Origin: Spirochaetales bacterium
Lineage (GTDB): Bacteria > Spirochaetota > Spirochaetia > DAHUYW01
Reading direction: 5' to 3'
Length of the DNA stretch: 64,000 nucleotides
Assembly (NCBI GenBank): GCA_027306915.1
Contig: DAHUYW010000014.1
Span: 19,428 to 83,427, forward strand
Part shown: one piece after another, positions 1 through 9,164 of the stretch
Numbering within the stretch: the stretch's first letter is position 1
How the letters are laid out: each line of letters starts with the position of its first letter
Program-made: the position numbers and the translations under genes
The notes under the pieces: generated by a model
Told to the model about the DNA's origin: nothing
The model's input: the letters and a program-made list of their open reading frames with translations, nothing else
Database searches by the model: none

Positions 1-1
1 C

Positions 2-862
2 GCGATCGGTTACATCCCCAACATCCAGTTCACCCCGCTTTACGTCGGCATCGACAAGGGCTTCTACCGCGACGAGGGGATCAATCTGCAGATCCAGTAC
101 GGCTTCGGGATCGACATCTTTTCGCTCCTCGCGCTTAAGCGGATCGACGTTGGGCTGTCGGACTCGGATCAGCTCATCCTCGCGGGATCGAAGGGGATCG
201 GGCTGCAGGCGATCTACCAGTACTATCAAAGCGATCCGATTGCGATAGTCGCAAAGAAAGAGGTGGTCTCCAGAGCGAGCGACTTTGCCGGGAAGAAGAT
301 CGGGACTCCGGAGCTCTTCGGCTCAAGCTACATCGGCCTCATGCTTTTCCTCAACCATTATCACCTCACCGGCAAGGTCGCCGTCGAGCGGATCGGCTAC
401 AGCCAGATCCCCGCCCTCATGAGCGACCGGGTCGCCGGGGCGGTGTGCTTTATCACGAACGAGACCGTGAAGCTACGCCAGTTGGGAATTCCCATCCAGG
501 AGTGGGATGTCCGGGACTTTTCGAACATGGTTGGTTCGTCCTTCATAAGCTCGCAGGCGATTATCGCCGAGCGTGGGGATCTTCTCCGCCGCTTCATCGC
601 CGGGACGCGGAAGGCGACCGCCTACACCGTCGATCACCCCGAAGAAGCCCTCGATATCGCAATGCGCTACTTGGACTCCGCGGAGCGGAGCCAGCGCCCC
701 TTCCTCGCGGCATCGCTTGCCTCGACGATCAGTCTCTTCCGATCGCCTGAGGCCTACGGCGCCATCGCTCCTGCCGCCTACCAGGGGTCCATCCAGAGCC
801 TCGCGGGGATTGGCATGATCCCGGAGAGTTATCCGGCCGCCCGAATCATCCACCCCTTCTAG
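2..862 (+). CDS. NMT1/THI5-like ABC transporter substrate-binding protein (5' truncated)
   Basis: The open frame runs in from the window edge; 286 residues are visible and the signal peptide and true start lie upstream. The first residues, AIGYIPNIQFTPLYVGIDKG, are the classic N-terminal strand of the NMT1/THI5/SsuA family of periplasmic binding proteins, which capture thiamine precursors, sulfonates, nitrate or similar small solutes for an ABC importer. The motif GFYRDEGINL follows, then a two-lobed binding fold. The substrate cannot be told from sequence alone. The partner permease and ATPase genes are probably upstream, outside the window. It ends in TAG and is followed by about 107 nt before the next gene. 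Confidence 0.85.
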   Translation, partial: AIGYIPNIQFTPLYVGIDKGFYRDEGINLQIQYGFGIDIFSLLALKRIDVGLSDSDQLILAGSKGIGLQAIYQYYQSDPIAIVAKKEVVSRASDFAGKKIGTPELFGSSYIGLMLFLNHYHLTGKVAVERIGYSQIPALMSDRVAGAVCFITNETVKLRQLGIPIQEWDVRDFSNMVGSSFISSQAIIAERGDLLRRFIAGTRKATAYTVDHPEEALDIAMRYLDSAERSQRPFLAASLASTISLFRSPEAYGAIAPAAYQGSIQSLAGIGMIPESYPAARIIHPF

Positions 863-944
863 AAACGGAGGGGCTCTTCCCGGCGCGACAGGGTCGCGAC
901 CTTGCCCAGAAAGCGCGGTTATATTCACAAAAGCTGACGACGAG

Positions 945-950
945 TATAAT
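945..950 (+). promoter_or_regulatory. Perfect -10 box (TATAAT) upstream of the degenerate GGDEF gene
   Basis: TATAAT lies 19 nt before the GTG start at 970 in a locally AT-rich stretch. The hexamer 17 nt upstream (TATTCA, 922-927) is a poor -35, so the promoter may be an extended -10 or activator type. The call rests on the -10 box and position only. Confidence 0.4.
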
Positions 951-969
951 CATAGAGAGCCTGAAGGCG

Positions 970-3627
970 GTGGAAGAAATGGCCGGTAGCCCTCCTAAAC
1001 GATACAATCCCGGGGAGCTACAGCGAACCCGAGAGCATCTCGGCGAGCTGACGCCGGAAGAGGCACGCCGCATGGCAAAGCGCCTTGGCGGCCAAGTCGG
1101 CGTCGAACGGGCCACGGAGAAGGTGGAGACCGGCTACCGAAAGCTTTCCGGACTCAATAGGAGACGAGTAGACAGTCTCGTTCCAAAGGAGCGGGTGGCT
1201 CCACGGGGGCCTGGATCAGACCCCGCAGACCCTCCCGAGGCTCAAGGGGGGGCTTCGGACGAACGGACAGCGGAGGCGGGCCCAGCCCGGCCGGGCTACT
1301 TTGATCTTGTCAGGATGAGCTTCGCCGCCGCGCGCGTGGAGCATCAGCTGAAAACCCTTCCGCACGCAGCAGCCTCCCTCTTCGCAATCTTCGGCCAGGT
1401 AGAGGATTTCGCCAACCCCGACTTCCTCCGAAACAGCGACAAGCTTATCTTCACGCCGATCGAGAGTCTTGTCCTTGCAGTTCGCCAGCTCCTCGCGCGC
1501 AATGCGAAGGCTGCCGCCTTCAAGCTGCAGATCCCCTATTTCAAGCAGATCCTCTCGGTCATCAACGATTGGGACATCGAAGGAATAAGCAGGGAGCTTT
1601 CCCGCCTGCAGCGCGATCCCCGCGGGGTGACCTTTGCGGACTGCCGCCGGTTGTGCGTCATGCTTTTCAGGCCGCTCATGATGCTTGGTGACCTCGACCC
1701 GACCTACCATATCGCATCGGCAATAAAGCACCTCCAGGATCTGAACCTCCTTGCCATGCCCAAGCACTCCCCGGATGCCGAAAAGGTCCGGCTCCAGTAT
1801 GCGGCCGCGCGCGATGACCTCATTCCGGTCTTTCGGCGCTTGCGGGAGCGGTGCTATCCCCTTCTCATGAGGCTCGCCTCGGTCCGGTATTCGCCCTACC
1901 CGGAGTTCTTCCGGGTGCAGCGGGAGGTCATCCTCGGATTTCTTTCCCTTTCTCGAGAGGAGGTCATTCCCGCCAAGGACCTCACCGACGTCACGCAGGC
2001 TGCGGCGCTCGCTTCTCCGCCCGCCGCGGAGGCGGCGGCCCCGAAGGGTCAGTCGGAAGGGCGGGAGAGCGAGGCAAAACCCTTCCCGGCACGGGTGGTC
2101 CGGGGCCTCGAGTTCCTGGATCAGCTCTTTCCGCAGGCGGGCTTTGCACGGCTCGCGGACTATCCTGATCTCTATCCGTATTTTCAACCTCTGTTCAACT
2201 TCCCGCGCGGGGTGGAGCTGATACCTCCGGAAGACCCCCTTCAGCAGGTCGTTGTGCTCGTCGCCGTGCTTCAGCAGCTCTTCTACGGTTTCCGCGCAAT
2301 CCGCTTTCGTGCATTCGAGGATTCTCACGGCAACAGGGTGGCCGTGAACGAGAGGATCGAGGCGCTTACCGCCAACTGGCACCTCTTTCTCGACGAGGTG
2401 ATCGGCAAGAACTACGCAGGCAATCTCGACGAGGCGTGTCGGCAGCTCGAGCGGAACCGCGACTTCCTGCTTACCGATTATGGCGACAAGGTCGAGACGG
2501 ATCTCCAGTGGACCAAGCGTCGTTTTCTCCTGCCTCATCTTGCGATCCGCGCGGCGAAGGGGATTCGGCCGGCCTTCGCATCGAACCTACCCAAGCTTCC
2601 GGACACCGTCCGAGACCTGAAGGAGACCATCGGGCTTATCGTCGACGACGTTGAGAGCAAACGCCTGCAGAGCATCGATAACCCGTGGGACGATTTCTCC
2701 TTCGCAATCGAAGATTTCCTCTCGAAGCGGATTCGCTTGGTCTTGAGCCGGCGGGTCAATCCGGAGCAGTACCTCGGAAAACGCATCTCAAACATCAGCC
2801 TCATCGTCCACGCGGGCCTTGTCTTGGCAGTCCTTGAATACCTGACAACGAGCCCCGACAGCTTCTACTACAAAGCCAAAGAGTACCCCCTCTATCGGAC
2901 CGAGGTGGGCCGGCCCGGGATGCCCCAGTACAACGTCCCGCTTGAGAATCCCTATGAGGTCATTGAGGCGACGGAGCGCTATCGAGTCTCCTCAGGCGAT
3001 GTGAAGAGGCGGGCCGCTGCCGAGAGACCCCTGCATTCCGACCAGCCGGCGGCAGGCGAAGCCCCGCAGGAGAGCACCGGCAGTGGGCCCCTGCCGCAAG
3101 GCGCCGGAACGTCGGGCGAAAAGCGAGATCCCCTTACCGGGATGGCCCTCCTCAAGGAGCTCACCACCCGCCTCGACCAGCTCGTTGGGTTGGACCCGGA
3201 CGGCGAGCAACCCTTTGTCCTCCTTGCCGTCAGCCTCAGACACTTCGCCGAGCTTTCGAAGGAGTACGGTAGCGCCTATGCCGAACCTGCGTTGAAAACG
3301 GCCGCGGACATTATCATGGGCGAGATCCGGCCCGACGTCGATGTGCCCTACCGGGTGGGGGCGGCCGGCTTTGTCATCCTGCTCCTCGACGCGCGGGCCG
3401 GGGATTCGGCTCAGCTCGCCGGGCGGCTCGCCAAGAGGTTTCACGCGACCGTGGTGGGAACGGATCCCCTTGCGGTCTCGATCGGAACCGTGGAGCGCCG
3501 CGGCGGATGGCCCATCGAGCGGCTTCTCAAGCTCACCGAGGGCACCATCCGCGAGGCAGCCAAGCGTCCCTCCCCTTCGATGGTGACCTACGACCCTTCG
3601 AGCGACAGCTTCATCCCGCTCGTTTAG
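970..3627 (+). CDS. Large protein with C-terminal degenerate GGDEF domain
   Basis: This 885-aa protein has no signal peptide or membrane segment. Residues 1-60 are charged, followed by a low-complexity linker (about 75-105). A long alpha-helical region follows (about 110-690), interrupted by an Ala/Pro linker near 345-370 and another near 690-715. Residues 718-885 look like a diguanylate cyclase fold: RDPLTGM at 719-725 is the usual entry motif. The signature GGDEF loop is replaced by GAAGF (797-801), so cyclase activity is unlikely. Large predicted-cytoplasmic proteins of this layout are familiar to me from spirochaetes, where their role is unknown. GTG at 970 was chosen; ATG at 979 is an alternative. 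It converges on thyX with a 10-nt gap. Confidence 0.75.
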   Translation: MEEMAGSPPKRYNPGELQRTREHLGELTPEEARRMAKRLGGQVGVERATEKVETGYRKLSGLNRRRVDSLVPKERVAPRGPGSDPADPPEAQGGASDERTAEAGPARPGYFDLVRMSFAAARVEHQLKTLPHAAASLFAIFGQVEDFANPDFLRNSDKLIFTPIESLVLAVRQLLARNAKAAAFKLQIPYFKQILSVINDWDIEGISRELSRLQRDPRGVTFADCRRLCVMLFRPLMMLGDLDPTYHIASAIKHLQDLNLLAMPKHSPDAEKVRLQYAAARDDLIPVFRRLRERCYPLLMRLASVRYSPYPEFFRVQREVILGFLSLSREEVIPAKDLTDVTQAAALASPPAAEAAAPKGQSEGRESEAKPFPARVVRGLEFLDQLFPQAGFARLADYPDLYPYFQPLFNFPRGVELIPPEDPLQQVVVLVAVLQQLFYGFRAIRFRAFEDSHGNRVAVNERIEALTANWHLFLDEVIGKNYAGNLDEACRQLERNRDFLLTDYGDKVETDLQWTKRRFLLPHLAIRAAKGIRPAFASNLPKLPDTVRDLKETIGLIVDDVESKRLQSIDNPWDDFSFAIEDFLSKRIRLVLSRRVNPEQYLGKRISNISLIVHAGLVLAVLEYLTTSPDSFYYKAKEYPLYRTEVGRPGMPQYNVPLENPYEVIEATERYRVSSGDVKRRAAAERPLHSDQPAAGEAPQESTGSGPLPQGAGTSGEKRDPLTGMALLKELTTRLDQLVGLDPDGEQPFVLLAVSLRHFAELSKEYGSAYAEPALKTAADIIMGEIRPDVDVPYRVGAAGFVILLLDARAGDSAQLAGRLAKRFHATVVGTDPLAVSIGTVERRGGWPIERLLKLTEGTIREAAKRPSPSMVTYDPSSDSFIPLV

Positions 3628-3637
3628 CGCCGCTCCC

Positions 3638-4477
3638 TCAGGAGAGAAGCCTCTCTCCGCGCAGCTTCGCCTGGAAGCGCTCAAGCGCTCTACCCGTCAG
3701 CGTCACCTCCGTCCCGCCAAGCAGCTGCTTGAGCGCCTCCATCTCCCGCCGTGAAAACTGGATGCCGCCGAGAACGTAGTCGTCAAACGCCTCGCAGGCG
3801 AGGGGGCAGACCCGTTTCGCAATCTCGTGGAGAACGAGGGCATAATCCCGGATCTCCTTCTGCGCGTGAGGATCCATGCGAAGCTTGAGGAAATGGAAGA
3901 GGTTGTGGAGGTCGATCTGCCAGTACATCTCCGTGTAGGTGCTCAAGGGAAGGTTAACCCGAGCGAGCTCTCGGGCTATGTTGTCCTCGAGAATCTTCCG
4001 GTAGTCCTGGTAGGCGCGGGCCTGGCCTGCGGCGAGGAGATCGATGGTTCGCCTGCGCACCTCGGGTTCGGCCGGTTCGGTGGCGCGGCCCTGTTTGTTT
4101 TCCTCGCTCTGCACCGCCACATCGTGCTCGTCGGGCAGGTAGAACTCGTCGCGCAGGACGCTGTAGCGTCCGGAGATCTCGTTCACCCGGGCGGTTCGAT
4201 GGCGCAGCCACTGGCGGGCGACGAAGATCGGCATCTTCACGTGGAAGCTCATGATCACCTGCTCGAAAGGCGAGGTATGCTCGTTTCGCAGCAGGTAGGA
4301 GATCAAGCCCGAGTCCTTTCGAAAGCTCTTCGTACCCTCTCCGTAGGAAACACGGGCCGCCTGCACGATTCGCTCGTCGCCGCCAAGATAATCGACAAGC
4401 CGCACAAAGCCTTTCGAATGGACCGGAAACTCTTGGTCGAGGATCGCCTCGGCCTCCGGTACAACGCAGTGCGCCAT
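3638..4477 (-). CDS. thyX: Flavin-dependent thymidylate synthase ThyX
   Basis: ThyX makes dTMP from dUMP using FAD, NAD(P)H and methylenetetrahydrofolate. The 279-aa protein contains the diagnostic RHRX7S motif as RHRTARVNEISGR and the downstream ARVNLPLSTYTEMYWQ segment that contacts the nucleotide and flavin. The start at 4477 (MAHCVV) is preceded by GGGAGG at good spacing; the frame stays open a further 106 codons upstream, but that extension is low-complexity and antisense-like. No ThyA was seen in the window. The gene is transcribed toward the GGDEF-like gene and follows the yigZ-like gene on the same strand after about 100 nt. Confidence 0.95.
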   Translation of the reverse strand: MAHCVVPEAEAILDQEFPVHSKGFVRLVDYLGGDERIVQAARVSYGEGTKSFRKDSGLISYLLRNEHTSPFEQVIMSFHVKMPIFVARQWLRHRTARVNEISGRYSVLRDEFYLPDEHDVAVQSEENKQGRATEPAEPEVRRRTIDLLAAGQARAYQDYRKILEDNIARELARVNLPLSTYTEMYWQIDLHNLFHFLKLRMDPHAQKEIRDYALVLHEIAKRVCPLACEAFDDYVLGGIQFSRREMEALKQLLGGTEVTLTGRALERFQAKLRGERLLS

Positions 4478-4577
4478 GAGAACCTCCCTCTTGCTTTGAC
4501 CGCCATCATAGACGCCCGAGAGACTCCCTGTCAGCCGTCCGGGCGCCGCGCCGCCCTGCGGCCGCTCTGTGCGCCGA

Positions 4578-5177
4578 TCAACGGCCGATAAACCGCGGTC
4601 GACATCGACCATTCGAGATCGAGAGCACTCGCCGGGCAAGGATATCGGCCGCCTCCACCGGGACGCTCCCTGCGATGGCGACCTGCGAGCCGAAGTCCGA
4701 CTGTTCGAGACGGCCTCCGAGATCGATGACGATCCGCTCGACCGCGTCGTAGAGATCATAGGGCAGCTCGAGCGCGAAGGCGCGCATCGGAGCAAACTCC
4801 CGCACCGGCAGGCCGCGCATCGTCCCGCGGGCGGCCTCTGCGTAGGCCCGCGCGAGCCCGCCGGTGCCGAGCTTAGTGCCGCCGAAGTAGCGGGTCACGG
4901 TGAGGATGACGTTGGTGACTCCGCTCCCTTTCAAAACCTCGAGGATCGCTCTGCCTGCGGTCCCCTTCGGCTCGTGGTCATCGCTCATCCCGAAGAGGCT
5001 GCCCTGGCTGCCGAGCACGTAGGCATAGGCGACGTGGTCGCATCCGGGGTGTGCCGCGTGGTCGGCGGCCGCGGCAGCTCGCGCCTCCTGGGCGCTGGCG
5101 AGCGGAGCCGCCCGGCCAATGAAGCGGGAACGCCTCACGGTGAGCTCGCAGCGTGCCTCGCCGGTTGGAACCGTCAT
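4578..5177 (-). CDS. YigZ/IMPACT family protein (UPF0029)
   Basis: At 199 aa this is the usual length for the bacterial YigZ branch of the IMPACT family. These proteins have an N-terminal UPF0029 fold related to ribosomal protein S5 domain 2 and a C-terminal DUF1949 ferredoxin-like fold. Visible family motifs are RSRFIGRAAP near the N-terminus, GMSDDHEPKGTAG, and the strongly conserved TRYFGGTKLGTGGL. The biochemical role is unsettled; a link to translation regulation comes from the eukaryotic relatives. ATG at 5177 was chosen because it gives family length; it lies 4 nt after the stop of the upstream CapA-like gene, so the two are probably co-transcribed. Confidence 0.9.
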   Translation of the reverse strand: MTVPTGEARCELTVRRSRFIGRAAPLASAQEARAAAAADHAAHPGCDHVAYAYVLGSQGSLFGMSDDHEPKGTAGRAILEVLKGSGVTNVILTVTRYFGGTKLGTGGLARAYAEAARGTMRGLPVREFAPMRAFALELPYDLYDAVERIVIDLGGRLEQSDFGSQVAIAGSVPVEAADILARRVLSISNGRCRPRFIGR

Positions 5178-5181
5178 GCCG

Positions 5182-6426
5182 TCACCGCGAAAGATTAACC
5201 GGAAACGCGGCCGGCTCCGGCGACGCGAGCCTCTCCTCGGCCGGAGCATCTGCGCGCGCGACAAGCATCCTCATCACCTCGTAGCGATAGCGATAGTAGG
5301 CCGACCATGGCCTCGGGAGGTCCTCTTCCGCAAGCTGCGATAGCGGCCTCACGACCATCTCTCCTTCTCTGTTCTTGTAGTTGCTGATAAGAAGGGGGTC
5401 GACGCTCACGACGGTGACCCTGCCGTCCACGCGGCCAACCTGCACCCGAAAGATGGCGGAGTCTCCGGTGTAGCAGCGGGCGACCCATGGCGTCTCCGGA
5501 TCGATCTCGGAGGTTTGACCCGAGACGAAGTTCCCGTTCGAGTAGATGATGAGGCGGCGGACTCCATCGACGGTGATCAGCTCCCAGGGCTCGAGAACGT
5601 GGGGATGCTGGCACCACACGATATCCACTCCCGCCTCGACTGCCTCGTGAAAAAACTCCTCCTTTGCAGGATCCGGCGTCAGGGCATATTCGACACCGCC
5701 GTGCACCGACAGGATGAACAGATCGTACTGTTTGGTTATCGAGCGCAGGTAGGAGATGAAGCGCTCTCGCTCCGCCGGATCTCGATAGTCGACCACATCC
5801 ACGAGATCGCTGTCGAGGCCGTAGTTCAGGAACTCGGTTATCGCAAGGTAGCCGATGCGAAAGCCGCGCTCCTCGATCGTCACCGGCCGCATCGGCATCT
5901 CGGGGTTCGGTCGGATCCCCGAGAAGTGAATGTCCTCGGTCTGCGCGAAGTGCTCCATGACGCGGTAGGTGCTCTCGACTCCCTTTCGACCATAGTCGTA
6001 GACGTGATTGTTGGCATCGGAAAAGACGTTGAACCCCGCGTCGATTGCCGCCTGGACGTAGTTGGGATGGATGGCGAACCGGGGCCATCCGGCGAGGGGC
6101 AGGGCGGGATCGATCGTGAGCTCGAGATTGGCGAAGGCGAGGTCTGCGGTGTGAAGGACCGGTGAGACCGCGTCATAGATTGCCGAGTAGGGTCGCTTCG
6201 AGTAGTTGATAGGGTGCGCCATGATATCGCCGGCGAAGGCGAGGGAGAGCACCCCCTCGGGCCGAAGGCCCGGTCCGCCGTCGGCGGGTGTTTCGATGCT
6301 TGGCCCTTCCGGGCGAACCGCCGCCCCCGACGCATCCCCGAAGGGCGCCTCGCCGGCCGTGAACAGCAAAAGGCACAGAAGGATGGCAGAGCTCAGGAGG
6401 AGCCGCGGGGCAAACCTTCTACGCAT
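5182..6426 (-). CDS. CapA family protein (PGA_cap metallophosphatase-like), exported
   Basis: This 414-aa protein starts with a clear signal peptide (RRRFAPRLLL followed by a hydrophobic core to about residue 25). The body is the CapA/PgsA fold related to calcineurin-like phosphatases: LAFAGDIMAH, FANLELTI, DANNHVYDYG and CQHPHVLEPWE provide the expected metal-site Asp, Glu, Asn and His residues. Family members are associated with poly-gamma-glutamate or other envelope polymers, but many, probably including this one, are not linked to capsule genes; none is nearby. It sits 7 nt after the upstream hydrolase gene and 4 nt before yigZ, suggesting one minus-strand operon. Confidence 0.85.
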   Translation of the reverse strand: MRRRFAPRLLLSSAILLCLLLFTAGEAPFGDASGAAVRPEGPSIETPADGGPGLRPEGVLSLAFAGDIMAHPINYSKRPYSAIYDAVSPVLHTADLAFANLELTIDPALPLAGWPRFAIHPNYVQAAIDAGFNVFSDANNHVYDYGRKGVESTYRVMEHFAQTEDIHFSGIRPNPEMPMRPVTIEERGFRIGYLAITEFLNYGLDSDLVDVVDYRDPAERERFISYLRSITKQYDLFILSVHGGVEYALTPDPAKEEFFHEAVEAGVDIVWCQHPHVLEPWELITVDGVRRLIIYSNGNFVSGQTSEIDPETPWVARCYTGDSAIFRVQVGRVDGRVTVVSVDPLLISNYKNREGEMVVRPLSQLAEEDLPRPWSAYYRYRYEVMRMLVARADAPAEERLASPEPAAFPVNLSR

Positions 6427-6433
6427 CGCCCTA

Positions 6434-7378
6434 TTATCGGCGAACGTTCTCCTGCCTGTCCAGATGGGCCTCCATCCACGAAAGGATGTCGGCGTAGATT
6501 TCCTCCCGCCCGAGCTCGTTGAGACACTCGTGGCGGGCTCCAGGGTAGAAGCGGGCAGTAACGTCGCGTTGCCCGGCACGCTTGTAGCCTCGGATGACCG
6601 CTCTCACCTTCTTTCCGTTGGCGCCGACCGGATCCCGCTCTCCGGTGATGAAGAGGAGCGGGAGCTCATGCGGCGTTGCGGAGAGGCAGGCAGCGCTGTT
6701 GGCGGAGAGAACGACCTCAAGGAGATCTCGGTAAAAGCCGGCCTGGGCAACGAACCCGCAGCGCGGATCCGCGACATAGGCATCGACGACTGCGGTATCC
6801 CGCGAGATCCAATCGAACTCGGTGCGCGCGGGACGGAACTGCCTGTTGAAGCTTCCTCCGGCAAGGTCCTCGAGCTTCCTGCTCGGCGTATGCGCCCCTA
6901 CCTTCTTGATCTCGCGCTCGACCAGCGACCGGCCGATTAAGCCCAGCAGCCCCGGATGCCCTATCGTTCCGGAGAGGATACAGCCTGCAAGCCCTCCGTG
7001 GCGGGCGATGTAGCACCGGGCGAGCGGCGAGCCCAGGCTGTGCCCGAGGAGAAAGAGCGGGAGGCCGGGAAGCTCCTTTCGAATCCGCTCGCTTAGGGCA
7101 AAGAGATCCTCGATGACCAGCTCCCATCCCTTCGTATCCGCGAAGTAGCCGATCTCCGCCTCCGACCTGGCGGTTTCTCCGTGGCCCCGCTGATCGTTCG
7201 CGTAGACCGCGAAACCCTTGCCCGTCAGGAACTCGGCGAAGGGTGCGTAGCGCGCGGAGTGCTCGGCCTTTCCGTGGACAATCTGCATCACGGCCTTCGC
7301 GGGCGCTTCCGGAAGCCAGAGACGGGCGAAAATCTCGGTGCCGCCTCCTCCCTTGTAGGTGAAGGTCTTCGCTTTCAC
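6434..7378 (-). CDS. Alpha/beta hydrolase, serine aminopeptidase S33 / monoacylglycerol lipase type
   Basis: This 314-aa cytoplasmic hydrolase resembles lysophospholipases and monoglyceride lipases (Hydrolase_4). The nucleophile elbow is GHSLGS. The oxyanion-side motif QIVHGKAEHS and NDQRGHGET precede it, and the acid and base lie in ITGERDPVG and GARHECLNE. The substrate is probably a fatty-acyl ester, but it is unproven. GTG at 7378 was preferred over GTG at 7414 because GGGAGG sits 5 nt upstream and the extra 12 residues are poorly conserved-looking. It lies 52 nt downstream of the TrpB-like gene on the same strand. Confidence 0.88.
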   Translation of the reverse strand: MKAKTFTYKGGGGTEIFARLWLPEAPAKAVMQIVHGKAEHSARYAPFAEFLTGKGFAVYANDQRGHGETARSEAEIGYFADTKGWELVIEDLFALSERIRKELPGLPLFLLGHSLGSPLARCYIARHGGLAGCILSGTIGHPGLLGLIGRSLVEREIKKVGAHTPSRKLEDLAGGSFNRQFRPARTEFDWISRDTAVVDAYVADPRCGFVAQAGFYRDLLEVVLSANSAACLSATPHELPLLFITGERDPVGANGKKVRAVIRGYKRAGQRDVTARFYPGARHECLNELGREEIYADILSWMEAHLDRQENVRR

Positions 7379-7430
7379 GGAAGCCTCCCGACCGAGCTCA
7401 TGACCGCTCGCCACCCCTGCGGTGCGGGAG

Positions 7431-8819
7431 TCACCACTTGCCGGTCTTCGCGAGCGAAGGCTTCGGGAAATCCTTGATCGCTTCGAGGTTCTGCGCGATT
7501 ACCTCGTCGGGAAGGACATAGTTCTCGAGCTCGCCCGCCATGTAGGACTGATACCCCTTCAGATCGAGCAGGCCGTGGCCGCTCAGGTTGAAGATGATGA
7601 CCTTCTCCTTGCCCTCCTCCTTGGCCTTCTTTGCCTCCTGGATGGCACAGGCGACGGCGTGGCTGGTCTCGGGCGCCACGATGATGCCCTCGGTGCGCGC
7701 AAAAAGGAGCGCGGAATCGAAGCATTCGAGTTGGGGTATCGCTCGCGGTGCAAGGAGCCCCTCGTTAGCCGCCTGGGAAACAAGAGGCGCCATCCCGTGG
7801 TAGCGAAGCCCGCCGGCGTGGATGGGGGCGGGGATGAAATTGTGGCCGAGGGAGTACATCGCGAGGAGCGGGGTCATGCCCGAGGCGTCGCCGATGTCGT
7901 AGACGAAGGGGCCCTTCGTGAGGCTCGGACAGGAGGTCGGCTCGACGGGGATGATCTCGATCTGGGAGCCGGCTATCTTGTCGTACACGAAGGGAAAAGA
8001 GAAGCCCGCGAAGTTGCTTCCGCCGCCGACGCATCCAATCACGATGTCCGGCTTTTTCTCGCCCGCCTTCGCAAGCTGCTTCTTCGTCTCGAGGCCGACG
8101 ACGGTCTGATGGAGAAGGACGTGGTTGAGGACGCTTCCCAAGGAGTACTTGGTCTGGTGCTTGGGATCGGTGACGGCTGCCTCTACCGCCTCGCTGATGG
8201 CTATCGCGAGGCTCCCCGGGGTGTTCGGGTCCTTTGCGAGGATATCGCGGCCGGCCTTCGTCTCCGTGCTGGGGCTCGCCACGCATTCGGCACCCCAGGT
8301 CTGCATCATCACCTTGCGGTAGGGCTTCTGTTCGAAGCTGATGCGCACCATGAAGACCTTACACTCCAGACCAACCAGGGCACAGGAAAAGGCAAGGGCG
8401 CTTCCCCACTGGCCGGCGCCGGTTTCGGTGGTAAGGCGCTTCACCCCCTCCTTCTTGTTGTAGTAGGCCTGCGCAATGGCGGTATTCGGCTTGTGGCTTC
8501 CCGCCGGCGAGACGCTCTCGTTTTTGTAATAGATGCGCGCGGGCGTCCCGAGGGCTTTTTCCAGGCCGTAGGCACGGTGCATCGGGGTCGGCCGCCACCG
8601 CGCGAGGTACTGAAGGATCTCCTGCGGGATGTCGATCCAGCGCTGTGAGCTCACCTCCTGCTCGATGAGGGCGTGCGGGAAGATGGGCTCGAGCATGTCG
8701 GGGGAGACGGGCTTTCCATCGGGTCCCAGGGGCGGCTGCAGGGGCGTCGGGAGGTCCGCCGCAAGGTTGTACCACTGCCGCGGGATTTCGTCCTCGGACA
8801 GAAGGATGCGTGTAGCCAT
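7431..8819 (-). CDS. trpB: TrpB2-type tryptophan synthase beta-like PLP enzyme
   Basis: The 462-aa protein belongs to the TrpB2 branch of PLP-dependent tryptophan synthase beta subunits, which condense indole with serine (or phosphoserine in some archaea). The PLP lysine is K110 in [11 protein letters not shown], and the phosphate-binding loop is [10 protein letters not shown]. The N-terminal extension of about 70 residues ([13 protein letters not shown]) is a TrpB2 hallmark. No trpA or other trp gene is adjacent, as is common for TrpB2, so it may salvage indole rather than act in the synthase complex. The start has a strong AAGGAGAG ribosome-binding site, with a promoter and 5' hairpin upstream. 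Confidence 0.92.
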   Translation of the reverse strand: MATRILLSEDEIPRQWYNLAADLPTPLQPPLGPDGKPVSPDMLEPIFPHALIEQEVSSQRWIDIPQEILQYLARWRPTPMHRAYGLEKALGTPARIYYKNESVSPAGSHKPNTAIAQAYYNKKEGVKRLTTETGAGQWGSALAFSCALVGLECKVFMVRISFEQKPYRKVMMQTWGAECVASPSTETKAGRDILAKDPNTPGSLAIAISEAVEAAVTDPKHQTKYSLGSVLNHVLLHQTVVGLETKKQLAKAGEKKPDIVIGCVGGGSNFAGFSFPFVYDKIAGSQIEIIPVEPTSCPSLTKGPFVYDIGDASGMTPLLAMYSLGHNFIPAPIHAGGLRYHGMAPLVSQAANEGLLAPRAIPQLECFDSALLFARTEGIIVAPETSHAVACAIQEAKKAKEEGKEKVIIFNLSGHGLLDLKGYQSYMAGELENYVLPDEVIAQNLEAIKDFPKPSLAKTGKW

Positions 8820-8858
8820 GAACTCTCTCCTTTACCGGCCAAATTGTTGCAAAAGGGG

Positions 8859-8878
8859 CGTTTCTATCCGTAGAAACG
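8859..8878 (-). promoter_or_regulatory. 5' leader hairpin of the trpB2 transcript
   Basis: A perfect 8-bp stem CGTTTCTA / TAGAAACG with a CGGA loop lies at the predicted transcript 5' end, followed by GCCCCTTTT on the minus strand, about 40 nt before the trpB2 start. It may be a 5' stabiliser or a weak attenuator. No leader peptide was found. Confidence 0.45.
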
Positions 8879-8885
8879 TAGAACG

Positions 8886-8914
8886 AGCGTACCGCGGTTT
8901 CGCCCGCCTGTCAA
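8886..8914 (-). promoter_or_regulatory. Promoter for trpB2 (TTGACA-17-TACGCT)
   Basis: On the minus strand TTGACA (8914-8909) and TACGCT (8891-8886) are separated by exactly 17 nt. The predicted start of transcription is near 8879, immediately at the base of the leader hairpin. Confidence 0.6.
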
Positions 8915-9134
8915 GTCGTCGACGCCTGCGCGGCGGCGCGGCCGCCCTCACGCGGGGCACTCGTCGGCTGCCGCGGATTGTCTACTGGACGCCGGAAGCG
9001 GGACGGAGGCGGGAATAGCCTTCTCAAAGAGGCGCCCTTGGGGGAGTGGATGGCAGGATCGGAGAAGGGCGCGCAGCCTTTTAATGTGATAGAGGGCCTA
9101 AATAAATACCAGAAAGGTAATAATAAAATGCATA
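8915..9134. other. Intergenic region between divergent trpB2 and hydrogenase operons
   Basis: The first 150 nt are GC-rich without a convincing gene. From about 9080 composition shifts abruptly to AT-rich, consistent with the promoter region of the hydrogenase operon. An 83-codon open frame at 8978-9229 crosses both and has no ribosome-binding site or family resemblance. Nothing else was recognised. Confidence 0.5.
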
Positions 9135-9164
9135 TTGACGTTTATAATACGATGTATCTAGAAT
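9135..9164 (+). promoter_or_regulatory. Promoter of the hydrogenase operon (TTGACG-18-TAGAAT)
   Basis: TTGACG (9135-9140) and TAGAAT (9159-9164) are separated by 18 nt. A second candidate -10, TATAAT at 9143-9148, overlaps the spacer but has no good -35. The surrounding 110 nt are about 30 % GC in a GC-rich genome. Confidence 0.55.

Noticed and set aside
1216..2538. 440-codon minus-strand frame opposite the GGDEF-like gene
   Set aside because: Antisense shadow; composition and lack of motif argue against coding.
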